Part shown: in pieces, positions 43,710 through 55,145 of the stretch | How the letters are laid out: the number at the start of each line of letters is the position of its first letter | Position numbering within the stretch: the first letter of the stretch is position 1 | Origin: Mixophyes australis | Lineage: Eukaryota; Chordata; Amphibia; Anura; Limnodynastidae | Direction: 5' to 3' | NCBI GenBank assembly: GCA_036250195.1 | Contig: JAVHZZ010000011.1 | Coordinates: forward strand, 53,692,811 to 53,756,810 | Length of the DNA stretch: 64,000 nucleotides | Notes under the pieces: model-generated | What the model was told of the DNA's origin: nothing | What the model saw: only the letters and a program-made list of their open reading frames with translations | The model's database searches: none | Position numbers and translations under genes: made by a program

Positions 43710-44825
43710 TGTCACGGTTCTTACGAGGAGACTCGGCAGATGTAGCGAAACCAAGAGATTCAAACAGTTTGGCACTACTCCAACATGGCGCGGAGTCTAA
43801 CGAGGAGACAGTGTTCACCAGGAACCGCCGCAAAGCGGTATGGGCTTAGCTGTGTCTACCTCGCAGGTCGCGGTCCCTACTAGAGCACTGTACGGAAGTC
43901 CCTGGGAAGACTACAGGCAGTAGTACCGTAGGAAGGATGGTCAAAACAATAAGTAATGGCAATGAAGATAATGCAGATCGGTGTAACTCTGTAAACCACT
44001 ATGTGGTGTAAAGTTCAGGAGAATGAGCGTCAGCTCTGAAGACAAATGTAGAGGAGATGTCTGGAGATGAGCGTCAGCTCTGCAGGCCACTATGTGGCGG
44101 AGAGTTCAGTAGAGTGAGCGTCAGCTCTGCAGACCACTATGTGGCGGAGAGTTCAGTAGAGTGAGCGTCAGCTCTGCAGACCACTATGTGGCGGAGAGTT
44201 CAGTAGAGTGAGCGTCAGCTCTGCAGACCACTATGTGGTGAAAGTTCAGGAGAATGAGCGTCAGCTCTGAAGACAAATGTAGTGGAGATGGCCGAAGATG
44301 AGCGTCAGCTCTGCAGGCCACTATGTGGCGGAGAGTTCAGTAGAGTGAGTGTCAGCTCTGCAGACCACTATGTGGTGAAAGTTCAGGAGAATGAGCGTCA
44401 GCTCTGAAGACAAATGTAGTGGAGATGTCCGAAGATGAGCGTCAGCTCTGCAGTCCACTATGTGGCGGAGAGTTCAGGAGAATGAGCGTCAGCTCTGAAG
44501 ACAAATGTAGTGGAGATGTCCGAAGATGAGCGTCAGCTCTGCAGTCCAGAATGGAGGTAAATAGCTGGAAAGTAACAGGAAGCCACTTCTATCACCTGGA
44601 GGTAACTCAAAGAACAGGCACTGAAGATAGAGAGGAGGTGCCTTTTAAACTTGCCGCCAGGGAGAAGGGCAAATCAGCAGTGAGCAGGGGAATTAGAGTA
44701 ATCACCGGGTCTGCGCATGCGCAGACCTGAATCCAAGATGGCGGCGCCCAGCGGGAAGCGGAGCGCCGATGAGCGGTAAGTCTGCCGGGTGTCAGGTGCG
44801 CTGCCTGAACACCCGGCGCGTGATA
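43710..44825 (-). mobile_element. LTR-like element with internal minisatellites, 5-bp target duplication
   Basis: It starts TGTCACGGTT at 43710 and ends GCGTGATA at 44825. It is flanked by perfect GTCAG repeats at 43705-43709 and 44826-44830. Termini of the TG...(C/T)A form and a 5-bp duplication fit a solo LTR. Read on the minus strand there is a GC-rich start and a TATA-like 'gtttaaaaggcacctcctc', which suggests minus orientation. The related element at 49273-50129 shares 'ttcacca', 'gcttag', 'gcaggtcgcg' and 'ggaggtgcctttta'. No coding region is present. Confidence 0.78.
43990..44545. repeat. Mixed minisatellite of two alternating unit types (47 and 44 bp)
   Basis: All units start 'gagcgtcagctctg'. 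Type 1 (47 bp) continues 'cagaccactatgtggcggag' and 'agttcagtagagt'. Type 2 (~44 bp) continues 'aagacaaatgtagtggagat' and 'gtccgaagat'. About eleven units are mixed in an irregular order. Confidence 0.92.
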
Positions 44826-45059
44826 GTCAGGTCTTTGTCACAGATATTATGGATGACTTGCAGCAATAGCTTAGTTACTGTATTAGCTATTTTAAAACCA
44901 TTTTATGTACAATCACTGTGGCAAATGCCTGCTTTCTTCTGAACTATGAAGTGGTCAAAATATCACTGGCATTATGAATCATATGTCCACAAGTCAGAGG
45001 ATGCAACATATTAAAATAAGGAAATAAATAAATAATATTTTTTGTGACAATTATTACAC

Positions 45060-46200
45060 TAATGAATAGTAACTTTTTATGTGTTATTTAACAAGAAACG
45101 AAAACATACACACAGACATCAAGATTTATGCAAAAGCCCTTGCTGAGCGCCTTAATACTGAATTGCCTCTTCTGGTCCACAAAGACCAAATGGGCTTCAT
45201 ACCAGCCCGTCAGGTGCGTGATAATACCAGACGAACCATTAGCCTCATTCATTGCATCAATTCTGCTAAGACCCCAGCTGTAGTGTTTTCTCTGGACGCA
45301 GAGGAAGCATTTGATCAAATTAGCTATATGCTAGAGACGCTTAGGTAATTTAGTTTTGATGGCAATTATCTTCAGGGTACTCAGGCGTACATATATATTC
45401 TCAAATCCCTCTGCCAGGGTTTTGGTGTTCTCCTCCCCGATCTCGGTCACTGACGGCACTCGTGCCATTTTTCCCCCTGAATTTTGCCCTTGTGATCGAG
45501 CCCCTGGCGTCCAAAATTCGCTTTTCCCCAGATATTAAGAGGGTCATGGTTGGCTCAAAGGAGTACAAGCTTAGCTTATTTGCAGATGACATCTTCCTCA
45601 TGTTAACATTTCCTCGCACCCTGTCTCCCAAACCTTTTGCCACCCTTTCAGTTTATGGATCCATTTCTGGTTATAATATAATCCTCTATACAACTGAATC
45701 CCTTGCTATCCACGTGCCAAACCCAACCCTTCTCGTGGTGACAATCTAAACTAAAATACCTAAGGGTCTTTATTACCTCCCATTATGACTTTTTGTATGT
45801 GTAAAACTTCCCCACCATAATCAAAACAATTAAGTTGAATCTGCTCAGGTGGCAAAAACGAATAATTTCCTGGCTGGAGAGTATTGTCGCCCTCAAGATG
45901 AATATCCTGCCACATTTGCTTTATTTTTTTCAGAGTCTCTCGGTGCAGGTACCACTGGTGTAGGATAAACTGGCTTCACCACTCTGCGCAGAGCGATGGT
46001 TAGTGGTGACAGGGGCTTTCCAGACATCTGCTTGTACTATACTGCTACTCACCTGAGCCAAGCTTTACCCTGGGGAAATGCGACTCTCGTTTTAAGGTCT
46101 GCCAGGAGAGGGGTATCAGGATGGTATCAGGATGGTGGAGGATGTCTTGCATGCGGACCAATGTATTTCAATGCCACTGCTGCGGGAGAAATTTGACTTC
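45060..46200 (+). pseudogene. Tx1/L1-type LINE reverse-transcriptase fragment
   Basis: A first frame (45079-45348) reads KIYAKALAERLNTELP, DQMGFIPARQVRDNTRRTIS and VFSLDAEEAFDQISYM, which are reverse-transcriptase blocks of L1/Tx1-type LINEs. After a frameshift, 45462-45749 reads FALVIEPLASKIRFSP and LSLFADDIFLMLTFP, with the catalytic FADD. Further right, 'GFPDICLYYTATHLSQALPW' (46013-46072) is the region after the reverse transcriptase. The first half of ORF2 and the 3' UTR are missing and three frames are needed, so it is a dead fragment. Confidence 0.83.
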
Positions 46201-46359
46201 CCTAATATAAGCATCCTTTCTGATAGGACTTTATGTTGCACAAATGCATGTGTGTATCCTGCATTCTGTTCAGTCTACATACGGCAAGTAAGGTATAGAC
46301 AAATCATACTTATATCCAGATTCAAATGGAAATGTATCTTGAGATCCACTTGTATTTGA

Positions 46360-47171
46360 ATACGGACGTAAGTGTGTATAAGTTACGTGCATGTTTTTAA
46401 ATGCAAGTTGTGTTCACACTGTGTTCGAAGAATAATCAGGGCCTATATATGCATGTACTTTTCTAAGACCCTTGTTGCTGCAGGTTTTAGGATGTAAGAT
46501 GCTCATGTGAAACAAACAAGTAGGAATTATTTGTAAACTATTGCGTGGAATAACAGGCATTCTAAGATGCAGTCACATGACACATATAAAAGTAATATAT
46601 CAAGCAAAATACTTAATGTTGTGTTGCAACTTCAAATAATCAAAACCTAGGCAGAAAGGGTCCTTTACAAACTGGAAAATAATGGGGGGGAGGTATAAAA
46701 CATAATTTTTCTGTACTGATATGCAAGTACTTCCCCCTTAAAGGGACATTAACCTAAAATGTGTTGTGTGCTTAATTGTGACAAGCACAGGGAAAAATAT
46801 ATGCTAGACATACAGTAGTTTTATGCTAGTCCTCTGTGAAGACTATGCATAAAGTTGTGCCTGCTACCTGTCACATGTTTAGATCTGTACAGACCTGACT
46901 AAATCCTTATGTCATTATACTCCACCCCAATGATGTCACACATATTACTTCCCTTAAACTCAAATGAACATTTGTTTAATGGTGAACTTTGCAAGCCCAC
47001 TTAAAAGAACCACAGTAGAAGCCTTAGACCAAACCATAATTTTGAAGAGTATTCACCACTTATGTAGCCTATATTACTTTGAAGGTACCATAATGGTATC
47101 TCAATGGGGGCTGAATAAATCATCTAGGCAAAAATGTAAATACTGGGGGAAATGCTCATCATTTTACTATA
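46360..47171. other. Unassigned AT-rich sequence
   Basis: No gene or repeat is recognised up to the Tc1-type terminus at 47172. Confidence 0.4.
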
Positions 47172-47249
47172 CAGTAGTGGCTAAACCTTTGGCATACTTG
47201 CAGTTTTTTCTAATAGTGCACCATTTCTTTTCCAGTATATTCTATTACT

Positions 47250-47330
47250 ATGCTTGTCCCCAATTGTATAGCGCTGCGGAATTTGCTGGCGCCATATAAA
47301 AAAATGATGGTGATGAAGATGACGATGATT
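47250..47330 (+). mobile_element. L2-type 3' tail fragment
   Basis: 'ccccaattgtatagcgctgc', 'ggaatttgctggcgccatat' and 'gatggtgatgaagatgacga' are the tail blocks of the L2-type family. It sits just inside the left end of the Tc1 element. Confidence 0.75.
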
Positions 47331-47649
47331 TCCTCAAAAAAATTGTTGAAATTAAAGAACATTTTGGTATGCACATATGTATTTATCTGTTTTTCCGTGG
47401 AATAAAACTCAAAAACATTGACTAAGTAGTAAGCGTATTCCACACAGAAATCATGGGCCTGGACAAAATTATTGGCATCTTTTAGAAATACTTGAAATTC
47501 AAGAAGGTGATTCTCCTTCAATTTGGAACTGAACTCACTTGTGGTGGGCAGCAGCTGCTCGCAATATAAAAGTCACTGAATAGAGCTTGAATAGAGAAAA
47601 GGACTAATTTTCCTGTTTTTTGTCACTGTGTGTACTGTAACTGAGAGCA

Positions 47650-48110
47650 TGGAGAGAAGAAAGAAAGCCAGGGAATTGTCTGAGGACGTCAGATTTTGTA
47701 GCCAAGCATGGATAATCTTGATATTAAAGTTCCAATATTCACCGTATGTTATTAGGAAATTTAAGGCCCATGTCACGGTAGCCAAACTTGTTTGAAGATT
47801 GCAGTGCAGGATTGCTGCAGGGTAGGGAAAGCACCTTAATAAACTGACAAACAAATTCAAGTTCATATTCAGGCACAATGTACGACAGTTTCAAGCTGCA
47901 CCATCGGTTGCCAACTCAATGAAAGGGGAATTACATGGAAGAAGGCCCAAGAGGGAGGAGGGGAGAGAAACATTTGAAAACCTGACTGGTGTTTGCCAAA
48001 ACACACCTGAACAAACTAAATTCCTTCTGAGCGAATGTCATATGGACAGAAGAGGCAAAATTCGGTCTTTTTGGCAAAGCACATAATCCCAATGTTTACA
48101 GAATGCTGTG
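47650..48110 (+). pseudogene. Tc1-type transposase, N-terminal half
   Basis: It begins MERRKKARELSEDVRF near 47650. Through frameshifts it continues with KGELHGRRPKRE-like text near 47920 and NVIWTEEAKFGLFGKAHNP near 48035, which is the first half of a Tc1 DDE transposase including the WTDE(T)K block. Frameshifts and stops make it non-coding. Confidence 0.75.
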
Positions 48111-48173
48111 CTGCATTTGGCATTGGGTGTCTTGAATGAATGCATGCCTTCATTAAATCTGGAGATTACCAAT

Positions 48174-49075
48174 TGTCACAAAACTTACCTGCGCCACACT
48201 CCTGTGCTGCTGATTTCCTCTGCCTCTGTGCAGAGGTCAGCACTTCCTGTTTTGGGCAGTGACATGATCGTAACTGGAAGGCAGAATATTCAAATATGAA
48301 GAGTATATAAAGCTCACTCTGATACTGCAGCTGTGTCCACTGCCGGATTAACCCGAGGTCTAACTGGGCTACAGCCTAGGGTTCTCGGGCATCCAGGGGG
48401 CCCTTGAAAGTGCTCAGCTGCATTTTTGATTGGGGCGGGGGCACTCCAGGTCCGATCAATGCTGCTGAGCCTGTCACTGTAGTCCTTCCGCAGCGCTCAG
48501 TAATCTCATTACTGAGGAGATCTCGAGAGAGTGAGATTATATGAGTCTCACTTTCACGAGATCACCTCAGTAAGGAGCTTACAGTGTGCCACAGAAGGAC
48601 TACAGTGACAGGAGACCAGAGAGGTAAGCGCTTGGGGGGGCAGCTCACAGGAGGGGCCTCACGGGGGGCTGTCGGCTCACAGGGGGGGGGGGGGCTCATG
48701 GGAGAATGGAGGCCCCCTTAGCCCAGGGGTCTCCATTCCTTTATTCCGGCCTTGGCTGTATCAGAGTAACAGATATTCATACTCAGACTGACTCCCTGTT
48801 ATGCTGTATTGCTGCTGACCTTGGCTTCCCTTGTGATTCCTTCTTGGATAGTGCTTCTACCTGTTAACCTGCTCATGTAATAGCCCTTGCTTGTTTGGAC
48901 CACTCTCTCTCGGATTCTGATTTTGTACTGCATGGGTATCAAATCCCGGCTTGTTATTGGACTCCCCTTCTGCATACTGATTTTGTACCTCGCTACCACC
49001 AGTGTACCGGTTCTCGGCTAACTGACCTGTTTGCAGATCTCCCTTTGTCTCCTCTGTGTTATGCCTTGTGGAAGT
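48174..49075 (+). mobile_element. Possible solo LTR inserted in the Tc1 element
   Basis: From 'tgtcacaaaacttacctgcg' (48174) the segment has a promoter-like 'gaagagtatataaagctcac' (48299-48318) and a C/T-rich second half, like the other LTRs of this window. The MITE at 48338 lies within it. The right end and target duplication are not clear. Confidence 0.4.
48338..48754. mobile_element. hAT-type MITE, 417 bp
   Basis: The left end CACTGCCGGATTAACC and the inverse of the right end, CAAGGCCGGAATAAAGG, are related. The 8-bp flanks GCTGTGTC (48330-48337) and GCTGTATC (48755-48762) differ by one base. The interior contains the inverted blocks 'gtcactgtagtccttc' and 'gaaggactacagtgac', so it can fold back. 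No coding capacity. Confidence 0.82.
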
Positions 49076-49272
49076 CAAATAATTAGATGAAGTAAGCTAA
49101 ATTGAATAGTATTGTTTTACCATGTGATTGCGATAAGTACACCATGTGTAATGATGCAATTGCATGGTTTAATAACACACACATTTACATTCGCACTTAC
49201 ACTTGTAAATAGTACACTTTTATTAAGGTTCCAATCTACTTTTATTTATTAGTAAAATGAATTAGAGGAGGG

Positions 49273-50129
49273 AGGTTTTCACCAGGGACTCCCGCAAGGG
49301 AGTATGGACTTAGCATCTCCCCAACTGCAGGTCGCGTTCCTCTCAGAGGGTAACTGGTGAAACCAGAAGGAGAGTCAAGAGTACAAAGGAACACAGAGAA
49401 TAAGATGTTCTAGCAGCGGCTATAGAGGTAGACCTGTGGAGCTGGAAGTGCCAATGTGTCGGGAACACAGCGGATAAGAGGTTCTGCAGCAGAGATTACT
49501 GAGGAGATCATGTAGAGCATGGCAGCGTCTATGAGTCAGGAACACAGCGAATAAGATCTTCTGTGGAAGTAGTTACTGAGGAGATCCTGTGGAGCAAGAC
49601 AGCGCCTATGAGTCAGGAACACAGCGAATAAGAGGTTCTGCAGCAGTAGTTACTGAGGAGATCCTGTAGAGCTAGGCATTGTCTATGAGTCAGGAACATA
49701 GGAAGTTCTACAGTAGCGGTTGCAGAGGAGATCCTGTGGAGCTGGACAGCGCCTATGAGTCAGGAACACAGCGAATAAGAGGTTCTGCAGCAGTAGTTAC
49801 TGAGAAGATCCTGTGGAGCTGGAGGCAGGATAGGCAACAAACCACTGGAGTCTGAACAGCAAGGAAACAGGAGGAACAGGAGCCAGGCTTAGACATGTCT
49901 AACCAGGAGGAGAGACCTAAAGATCTGGCACACAATGAATGCAGGAGGTGCCTTTTATAGTGGATCAATCAGCTGATAAATGTCTGCACCTGAATGAATA
50001 GAAATGCTGGGTCTGCACATGCTCAGAACCCGGCAAGATGGTAATCGCGATGGTAACCGCGGCGTTCATCCGGGGAAGAGGAGTTGGGGAGTGAGGTAAG
50101 TAACATGCCAGCATGTCTGAGCGGTGACA
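49273..50129 (-). mobile_element. LTR-like element with ~100-bp tandem units, relative of 43710-44825
   Basis: Read on the minus strand it begins TGTCACCGCTCAGAC and has 'ccactataaaaggcacctcc' as a TATA region. Tandem units of about 100 bp ('gtcaggaacacagcgaataa', 'ttactgaggagatcctgtgg') fill 49440-49830, about five copies. The outer end near 49273 is truncated relative to the 43710 element. Confidence 0.72.
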
Positions 50130-50629
50130 GTTATCTGTGTATATTCGTTAAATCATCACTGTTTATGTTAGTTCAAACTGCATATAATCAAGTCCTGGAC
50201 CAGTGTTAGATATTTCTTCCAGAACAAATACTACAATGCTGAACATGGACCTTTGCCCAGGACGAGCTTGTGTAATGTAATGTATTTGGTTTTATACTTT
50301 ACTGTTTATTGTTACACCTTTTATGCTTCATCATAAAACCTGCTATCTTTTGCTATGAAATCTCTTTGTGTGTTGGAACCACAATAATCGCATTGGACAA
50401 TGTTTATTAATAGCCATAAAATGAACATTACAGCCTAGTGGCTGATTAGAGGGCTGCAACCTGCATGTTCCTGGCTGCAAAAGTCCATCCTGCCCTGCGG
50501 CGGTTCTTAGTGAAAACCTGGGGGCCCGTTAGACTTTGTGCCTCTATTTGGCCAGAGCTAAACAAGGCTAACACTTGTATCCATCATTCCTGGGCTCTCC
50601 TCCAGAGACAATCATTACACCAGGCTATT

Positions 50630-50975
50630 TTGGAGCACAATGATGAACCCAATGTCACAAATTTTGGACTCCATTGAAGGTCATGGGTCTTCCAGTAGGA
50701 CAATGACCCCAAACACACTTCAAAATGCACCATGGAATGGTTCAAGACCAGCCACTGGACTGGTCTGAAGTGGCCAATAATGAGTTCAGATCTAATTCCC
50801 ATTGAACTCTTGTGGAGAGAACTGAAAACAGTTGTTGAGAGAAGGCACCCTTCTCTTTGAATCTGAGAGACCTGGAGTAGTTTGCACAAGGAAGAGTGGG
50901 GAAAAACTGCCAGTAGAGGGGTGCAGGAAGCTCAGCCATGGTCATAGGAGCAGTTGACTGCAACTATTTTGGCCA
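50630..50975 (+). pseudogene. Tc1-type transposase, C-terminal half
   Basis: It reads [20 protein letters not shown], then [20 protein letters not shown] and [11 protein letters not shown] on the plus strand. This is the DDE catalytic block of Tc1 transposases (second Asp in DNDPKHT, third acidic residue in the PIELLW block; the usual Asn before PIE is Ile). A stop precedes DND and more follow. Confidence 0.85.
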
Positions 50976-51589
50976 ATGACTGTGCTATCAAATATTAAGT
51001 ATATAATGTCATTTATTTTGTCAATTCCATTCCTTTTCATTTTCTGATTTAGAATTATATATAGTATTAAACTCAAAATCAAAAGCAAAACTGTAAATTA
51101 ATTTTGAAAATATTGCAGAGACAAAATACTGTTACTAATTTATACTTATGTCTAGAGGAAATTGTGAGTTATTTGAAAAAGTGCAAATGTGTCAATATTT
51201 TTTGGCCACTACTGTATATAAAAACACACAGCACACAATAATAGTAAAAAATGTGACAATACTAGGGAGTTCACCCCACTGCACATTACACCAGTGCCTT
51301 AATAACTATAATTATATGATGGCTGCTGAGCCTTCTTTTTCACTCCTCTAACCGCATGGTAGGGACTAATTTTAATGACTTTCTGAGGACACTTCACGTT
51401 TTTCCAATAGACATGTTTATGGACTGGCAAAGCAATGTTGAAGAGCAATATCTGGATACTTCTTGCCATTTATGCAGCCTACATTGCCTAATGTAGCAAG
51501 CAGTAATTTTAAAGGGTAATTTTAGGTGACAGCATTTTGTCTGTGAACAATAATTAGAAGTAGAATTAAAGAAGCGATCGTCACCACTC

Positions 51590-52074
51590 CTCCACCCTGA
51601 TCACTTTTTCACACTCCCGAATCCAAGATTTTTCCCAAACTGCCCCCTCCACTAGAACTACCTTCCAATGTTCCATCCGACTGTCCCCTAATCTGTGCTC
51701 TTTCAAACGGGCATTTAAATCTCACCTCTTCCTTAAATCCTACTAGCCATCTACCTAACAGTCTCTCCATACTCGTCCTCTTCACCTCTCTCTTCCCTGT
51801 CCCTTCTTGCTCCTCCTGTGCTTGATTCAGACTGAGTGCGTTTGTGCCTGCTGTCTGTTTGCCCTCCCTTTAGGATGTAAGTTCTTACGAGCAGGGCCCC
51901 CTTCCCTCCTGTCTTCATACCATTTCTTCTGCTTCAGCCTCACTATAATTGCTATGCCTGGAGCTCCGGGAGTCCTGGTAATACTCGTTTATTTTTCTGT
52001 TTTACCCTGTATGGTCCACTGTCTTGTATTTTGTACGGCACTGTGGAAATCTTGTAGAGCCTTATAAATAAATG

Positions 52075-52120
<46 letters not shown>
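51590..52120 (+). mobile_element. L2-clade LINE 3' end
   Basis: Near 51700 the plus strand reads FKRAFKSHLFLKSY then stop, the C-terminus of L2 ORF2 (compare [14 protein letters not shown] at 14057-14100). The 3' UTR follows with 'ttaggatgtaagttcttacg', 'agcagggcccccttcc' and 'gtacggcactgtggaaatc', then 'aataaatgataataataa' and a TAA microsatellite to about 52120. It ends 180 bp before the nectin-like transmembrane exon. Confidence 0.85.
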
Positions 52121-52122
<2 letters not shown>

Positions 52123-52299
52123 TTCAATAAATAGAGATAATGAATTAATGGTTATAGAAAGAATACGTGTTGTTAGAGATATGTGTTTGATAAACTATGA
52201 AATGGTTTGTGAATGATAACTGTGATAATCTGTTCTGCAGCAGTGAGTTATTGAGAGTATGGTTTTATTACACTTTGTATTTAATGCTACTTGTTTCAG

Positions 52300-52447
52300 A
52301 TAAACCCCTACCACAGGGACTATCCGGAGGCTTGCTGGGTATCCTCGGGGGCGTGGTGGCAGCACTACTCATAATCACAGCAGCAGTAAGCGCATTTCTG
52401 GTGCGAAGGAAAAAGCAAAATCAGCGGTCAGACACAGACAGCGATAT
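52300..52447 (+). CDS. Nectin-like gene: transmembrane exon
   Basis: Nectins are Ig-domain adhesion proteins that bind afadin at adherens junctions. The 148-bp exon follows 'ttgtttcag' and ends before 'gtgagt'. It enters after one base of a codon and leaves after two. It encodes KPLPQGLSGG, then the hydrophobic LLGILGGVVAALLIITAAV membrane segment, then the basic stop-transfer RRKK and an acidic/serine tail DTDSD. The membrane exon followed by a short PPSHKP exon most resembles the NECTIN2 alpha-type cytoplasmic layout, but paralogue identity is inferred from memory, so no symbol is given. The preceding Ig exons are not recognised within the window; a long upstream intron full of repeats is likely. 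Confidence 0.8.
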
Positions 52448-52619
52448 GTGAGTGCAAAACAGCGTTAAACACATACAGAAACACAAATGATAGTACTGTA
52501 TATTAATTATATATAATACACAATTATATAAATGCAATCAACTAATTTACATAACTACATAATAACACAGTTACAACCCACACAATTACATAATAATGAA
52601 AAGAAGCACTGGGAGAGAA

Positions 52620-53215
52620 GCTTCTGAAAGCTTACATTCTAGAGAGGATGGGCAGACACAGAGAAGATGAAACTGAGTAGGGCAGCAGAAGTGGGAGTGA
52701 TGGGAGGAGAGCTGGTAGGCTTGAATGAAAAGATGAATTTTAAGGGGATTTTTGAAGGCTTGGAGCCTGGCAGATAGTCTAATTGGGCAAGAGACTGCAT
52801 TCCGGAGGTTGGGAGCAGCACAGGAGAAATCCTGAAGGTTGTAGTGGAGAAAAGAAAGTTGAGGTGTTGGCCATTGGCAGAACAGAGTGGCGGGAAGGAG
52901 TGTGTGTGAATATGTGGTTAGATATGTAGGTGAAATACGAGTGGTTGAGGGCTTTGTAGGTGATAGTAAGAAGTTTGAATTGGATTCTGAAAGGAGCCAC
53001 TGGAAGAAACGGGTAGCCGAGGTAGCAGAGAATGGTAGTAGAGGTAGAGTGGCGATAGAATTAGATGAGTTGGGCAGCAGTGTTGAGGACAGATTGAAGT
53101 GGGGAGAGATGGGAGAAATCAATGTCAGAGATAACAAGTGAGTGGATGAGAGTATAAGTGGCATCAAGGGGGAGAAAGGGACTGATCCTGGAGATATTAT
53201 GAAGGTGGAAGCAGT
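52620..53215 (-). pseudogene. L2-clade LINE C-terminal fragment in a nectin intron
   Basis: The minus strand reads FRIQFKLLTITYKALNHS, then YNLQDFSCAAPNLRNAVSC and FKNPLKIHLFIQAYQ, matching the [13 protein letters not shown] and [10 protein letters not shown] region of the L2 at 14057-14842. Frame changes are needed. It lies about 170 bp downstream of the transmembrane exon. Confidence 0.78.
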
Positions 53216-53442
53216 AGAATAGGGAGAGGATCATATGATCATGCCATATCTAGTATGTGGCCACATGAAGATATGCATAAAGCATTTCTTAATGCATTCA
53301 AATGTATTTTGATGTTGTAATATAACATACTATTTTGAATTGCGCATATCTTAAAATATATGGAATTCAAAATAACCAAGTAAGAGCACATTTTTGCCTG
53401 TCACATATTATGTTTCAGGATGCAAATTGCATTAAACGCTAA

Positions 53443-53763
53443 GGGCCTGAGTCATTAAGGAGAGCAAGGCAAAAAAAGGAGCAAATCTTCTGGATAAACC
53501 ATGTTACAATGCAAGGGGTGCAAATTAGTTTATCATTTTGCACATAAGGAAAATACTGGCTATTTTTTCATGTAGAACTCAAATACTTGATATCTTTATT
53601 TATATTTACACTGCAATTTAAAGGTGATCTAGGACATGTACTGCCCCAACTGTAAATCTGCCATCACATTTTAAATTTATCTCTCCCTCCAATGCAACAT
53701 GGATTTGCCAAGGTGCAGAGTTACTCCTTTTTTATGCTTTGCTCTCCTTAATGACTCAGGCCC
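53443..53763. mobile_element. MITE, 321 bp, copy 2 (TAA target duplication)
   Basis: The ends GGGCCTGAGTCATTAAGG and CCTTAATGACTCAGGCCC are perfect inverse repeats, flanked by TAA (53440-53442, 53764-53766). The interior aligns with copy 1 (10261-10581), for example 'aaattagtttatcattttgc' and 'ccccaactgtaaatctgc', with equal total length. Confidence 0.92.
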
Positions 53764-53766
53764 TAA

Positions 53767-54840
53767 ATAAGGCTTATTATTTTGTATAGAAAATACCATG
53801 ATAATTTCTTAATTAAATCAACATGCAGTTTAAATAAATATATTAAACAGTAAATCCATCTACCATATAATGTGTTTATACAACAATATATTCACCATTT
53901 ACTAAGTCACCAAACGTCATTTGTAAAAGTGCCACCGTTACCTCTCCAGTAGTGCACATGCTATGTGCACCTGTATTATCATGATTGTGAGGAAACTCAA
54001 CTCATTGATGTGCGAATGTGCGGGCTCATGGAGGAGCAGGAAGATCAGGTAAGGTGTTTAGCTACATGAATGTGCCTAGTTATGCACTCTCAATCAAAAG
54101 CAAGATTTAGGTTTACATGACAATAATATTTAAATGAAAGGGTAAATATGATGGAATTATTGGGGGTAGGGGGTGGAGGGATTTACTGCATGATTTTTCT
54201 TCTTACAAAACAACTGTTTTTCTATGTTTTGAGAGATGATGAAATCCAGTCATTGGTATATACTTTCAATGGGAATTCACATTTTAGTTGCACTTTGACT
54301 ACTGTAAGTAAAAGTTCAAAGACACATAAGCAACACAGGTCTACATGTAAAATATGTCCCTTTACTTACAAGACTAACTTAAGAGACAAATTAACCCAAA
54401 AACAGAAAGTTAAACTAATGTATGTGGTTGTAAAAAGTAGTAGGCCGGAGTTTGAAGTGACAGTTTACTCTTTATACCATACGCATTTCCAGTCAGACCC
54501 ACAAACCTCAAAACTGGGATGTGCGGATGTGCCTAAGATTACTCTAGGCGGATAAATAGGCCATTTGCACGAATAGAAAAGCTCTACATAACCATATTTT
54601 TGCACATTTGCAAATGTTCTTTCCTGTGTGGAATTATAAATTATTATTTGCTTATTTATATTAAATTCGGTTCTATAAAATATATAACCAAAGCAATAAA
54701 AAATGTTTTAGAAACCATATATCCATCATGCATAAAATGAGCTCAAAATGAATCACAACACTGCAGCAATTGATAAAAATACATATAAGTGGACATGCAC
54801 TTAGGTAATTTTTATTAGACTGGCTCATACAGTGCCAAAG
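53767..54840. other. Intron sequence without recognised features
   Basis: A 135-codon plus-strand ORF (54148-54555) lies here. It has no recognised domain, no splice context and no neighbours of its kind, so I do not call it a gene. Confidence 0.4.
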
Positions 54841-54847
54841 TTAAAAG

Positions 54848-54849
54848 GA

Positions 54850-54894
<45 letters not shown>
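54848..54894. repeat. CA then TA microsatellite
   Basis: (CA)7 followed by (TA)~15 directly before the foldback element. Confidence 0.9.
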
Positions 54895-54896
<2 letters not shown>

Positions 54897-55106
54897 AGTT
54901 AACCCGTGCATGATACTCATGCATTCTAGTCAAATCAAGCTACTCAAGGTGTTAAAAAGGTTCTTGTCATCTTCATCGCCACACACACACGCCGCTAGGC
55001 TTTTATATATTAGATAATGCTAAGAATTTAGTAGGTCAGTGTAGTATATAACTCCGCCCAGCAGGTGGCGCTGCAGCTTCAGCACTCTGTCACCCGGTAG
55101 TTTTTT

Positions 55107-55145
<39 letters not shown>

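Larger units (their letters stand above)
47172..51214 (+). mobile_element. Tc1/mariner element, split by later insertions
   Basis: The left end CAGTAGTGGCTAAA (47172), preceded by TA, is the inverse of the right end TTTGGCCACTACTG (ending 51214), followed by TA. TA target sites and this terminus are typical of Tc1-like elements. Transposase homology appears in two pieces on the plus strand: 47650-48110 and 50630-50960. Between and within them sit an L2 tail (47250-47330), an LTR-like element with its own hAT MITE (about 48174-49075) and a VNTR-bearing LTR relative (49273-50129). Confidence 0.78.

Noticed and set aside
43990..44545. CRISPR-like array of repeats and spacers
   Set aside because: Repeat units are contiguous and the 'spacers' are themselves repeated. 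The context is a vertebrate LTR-like element.
54148..54555. 135-codon plus-strand ORF in a nectin-like intron
   Set aside because: No recognised domain, start context or splice signal. It has several Cys and Lys/Thr-rich parts, but nothing ties it to a family.
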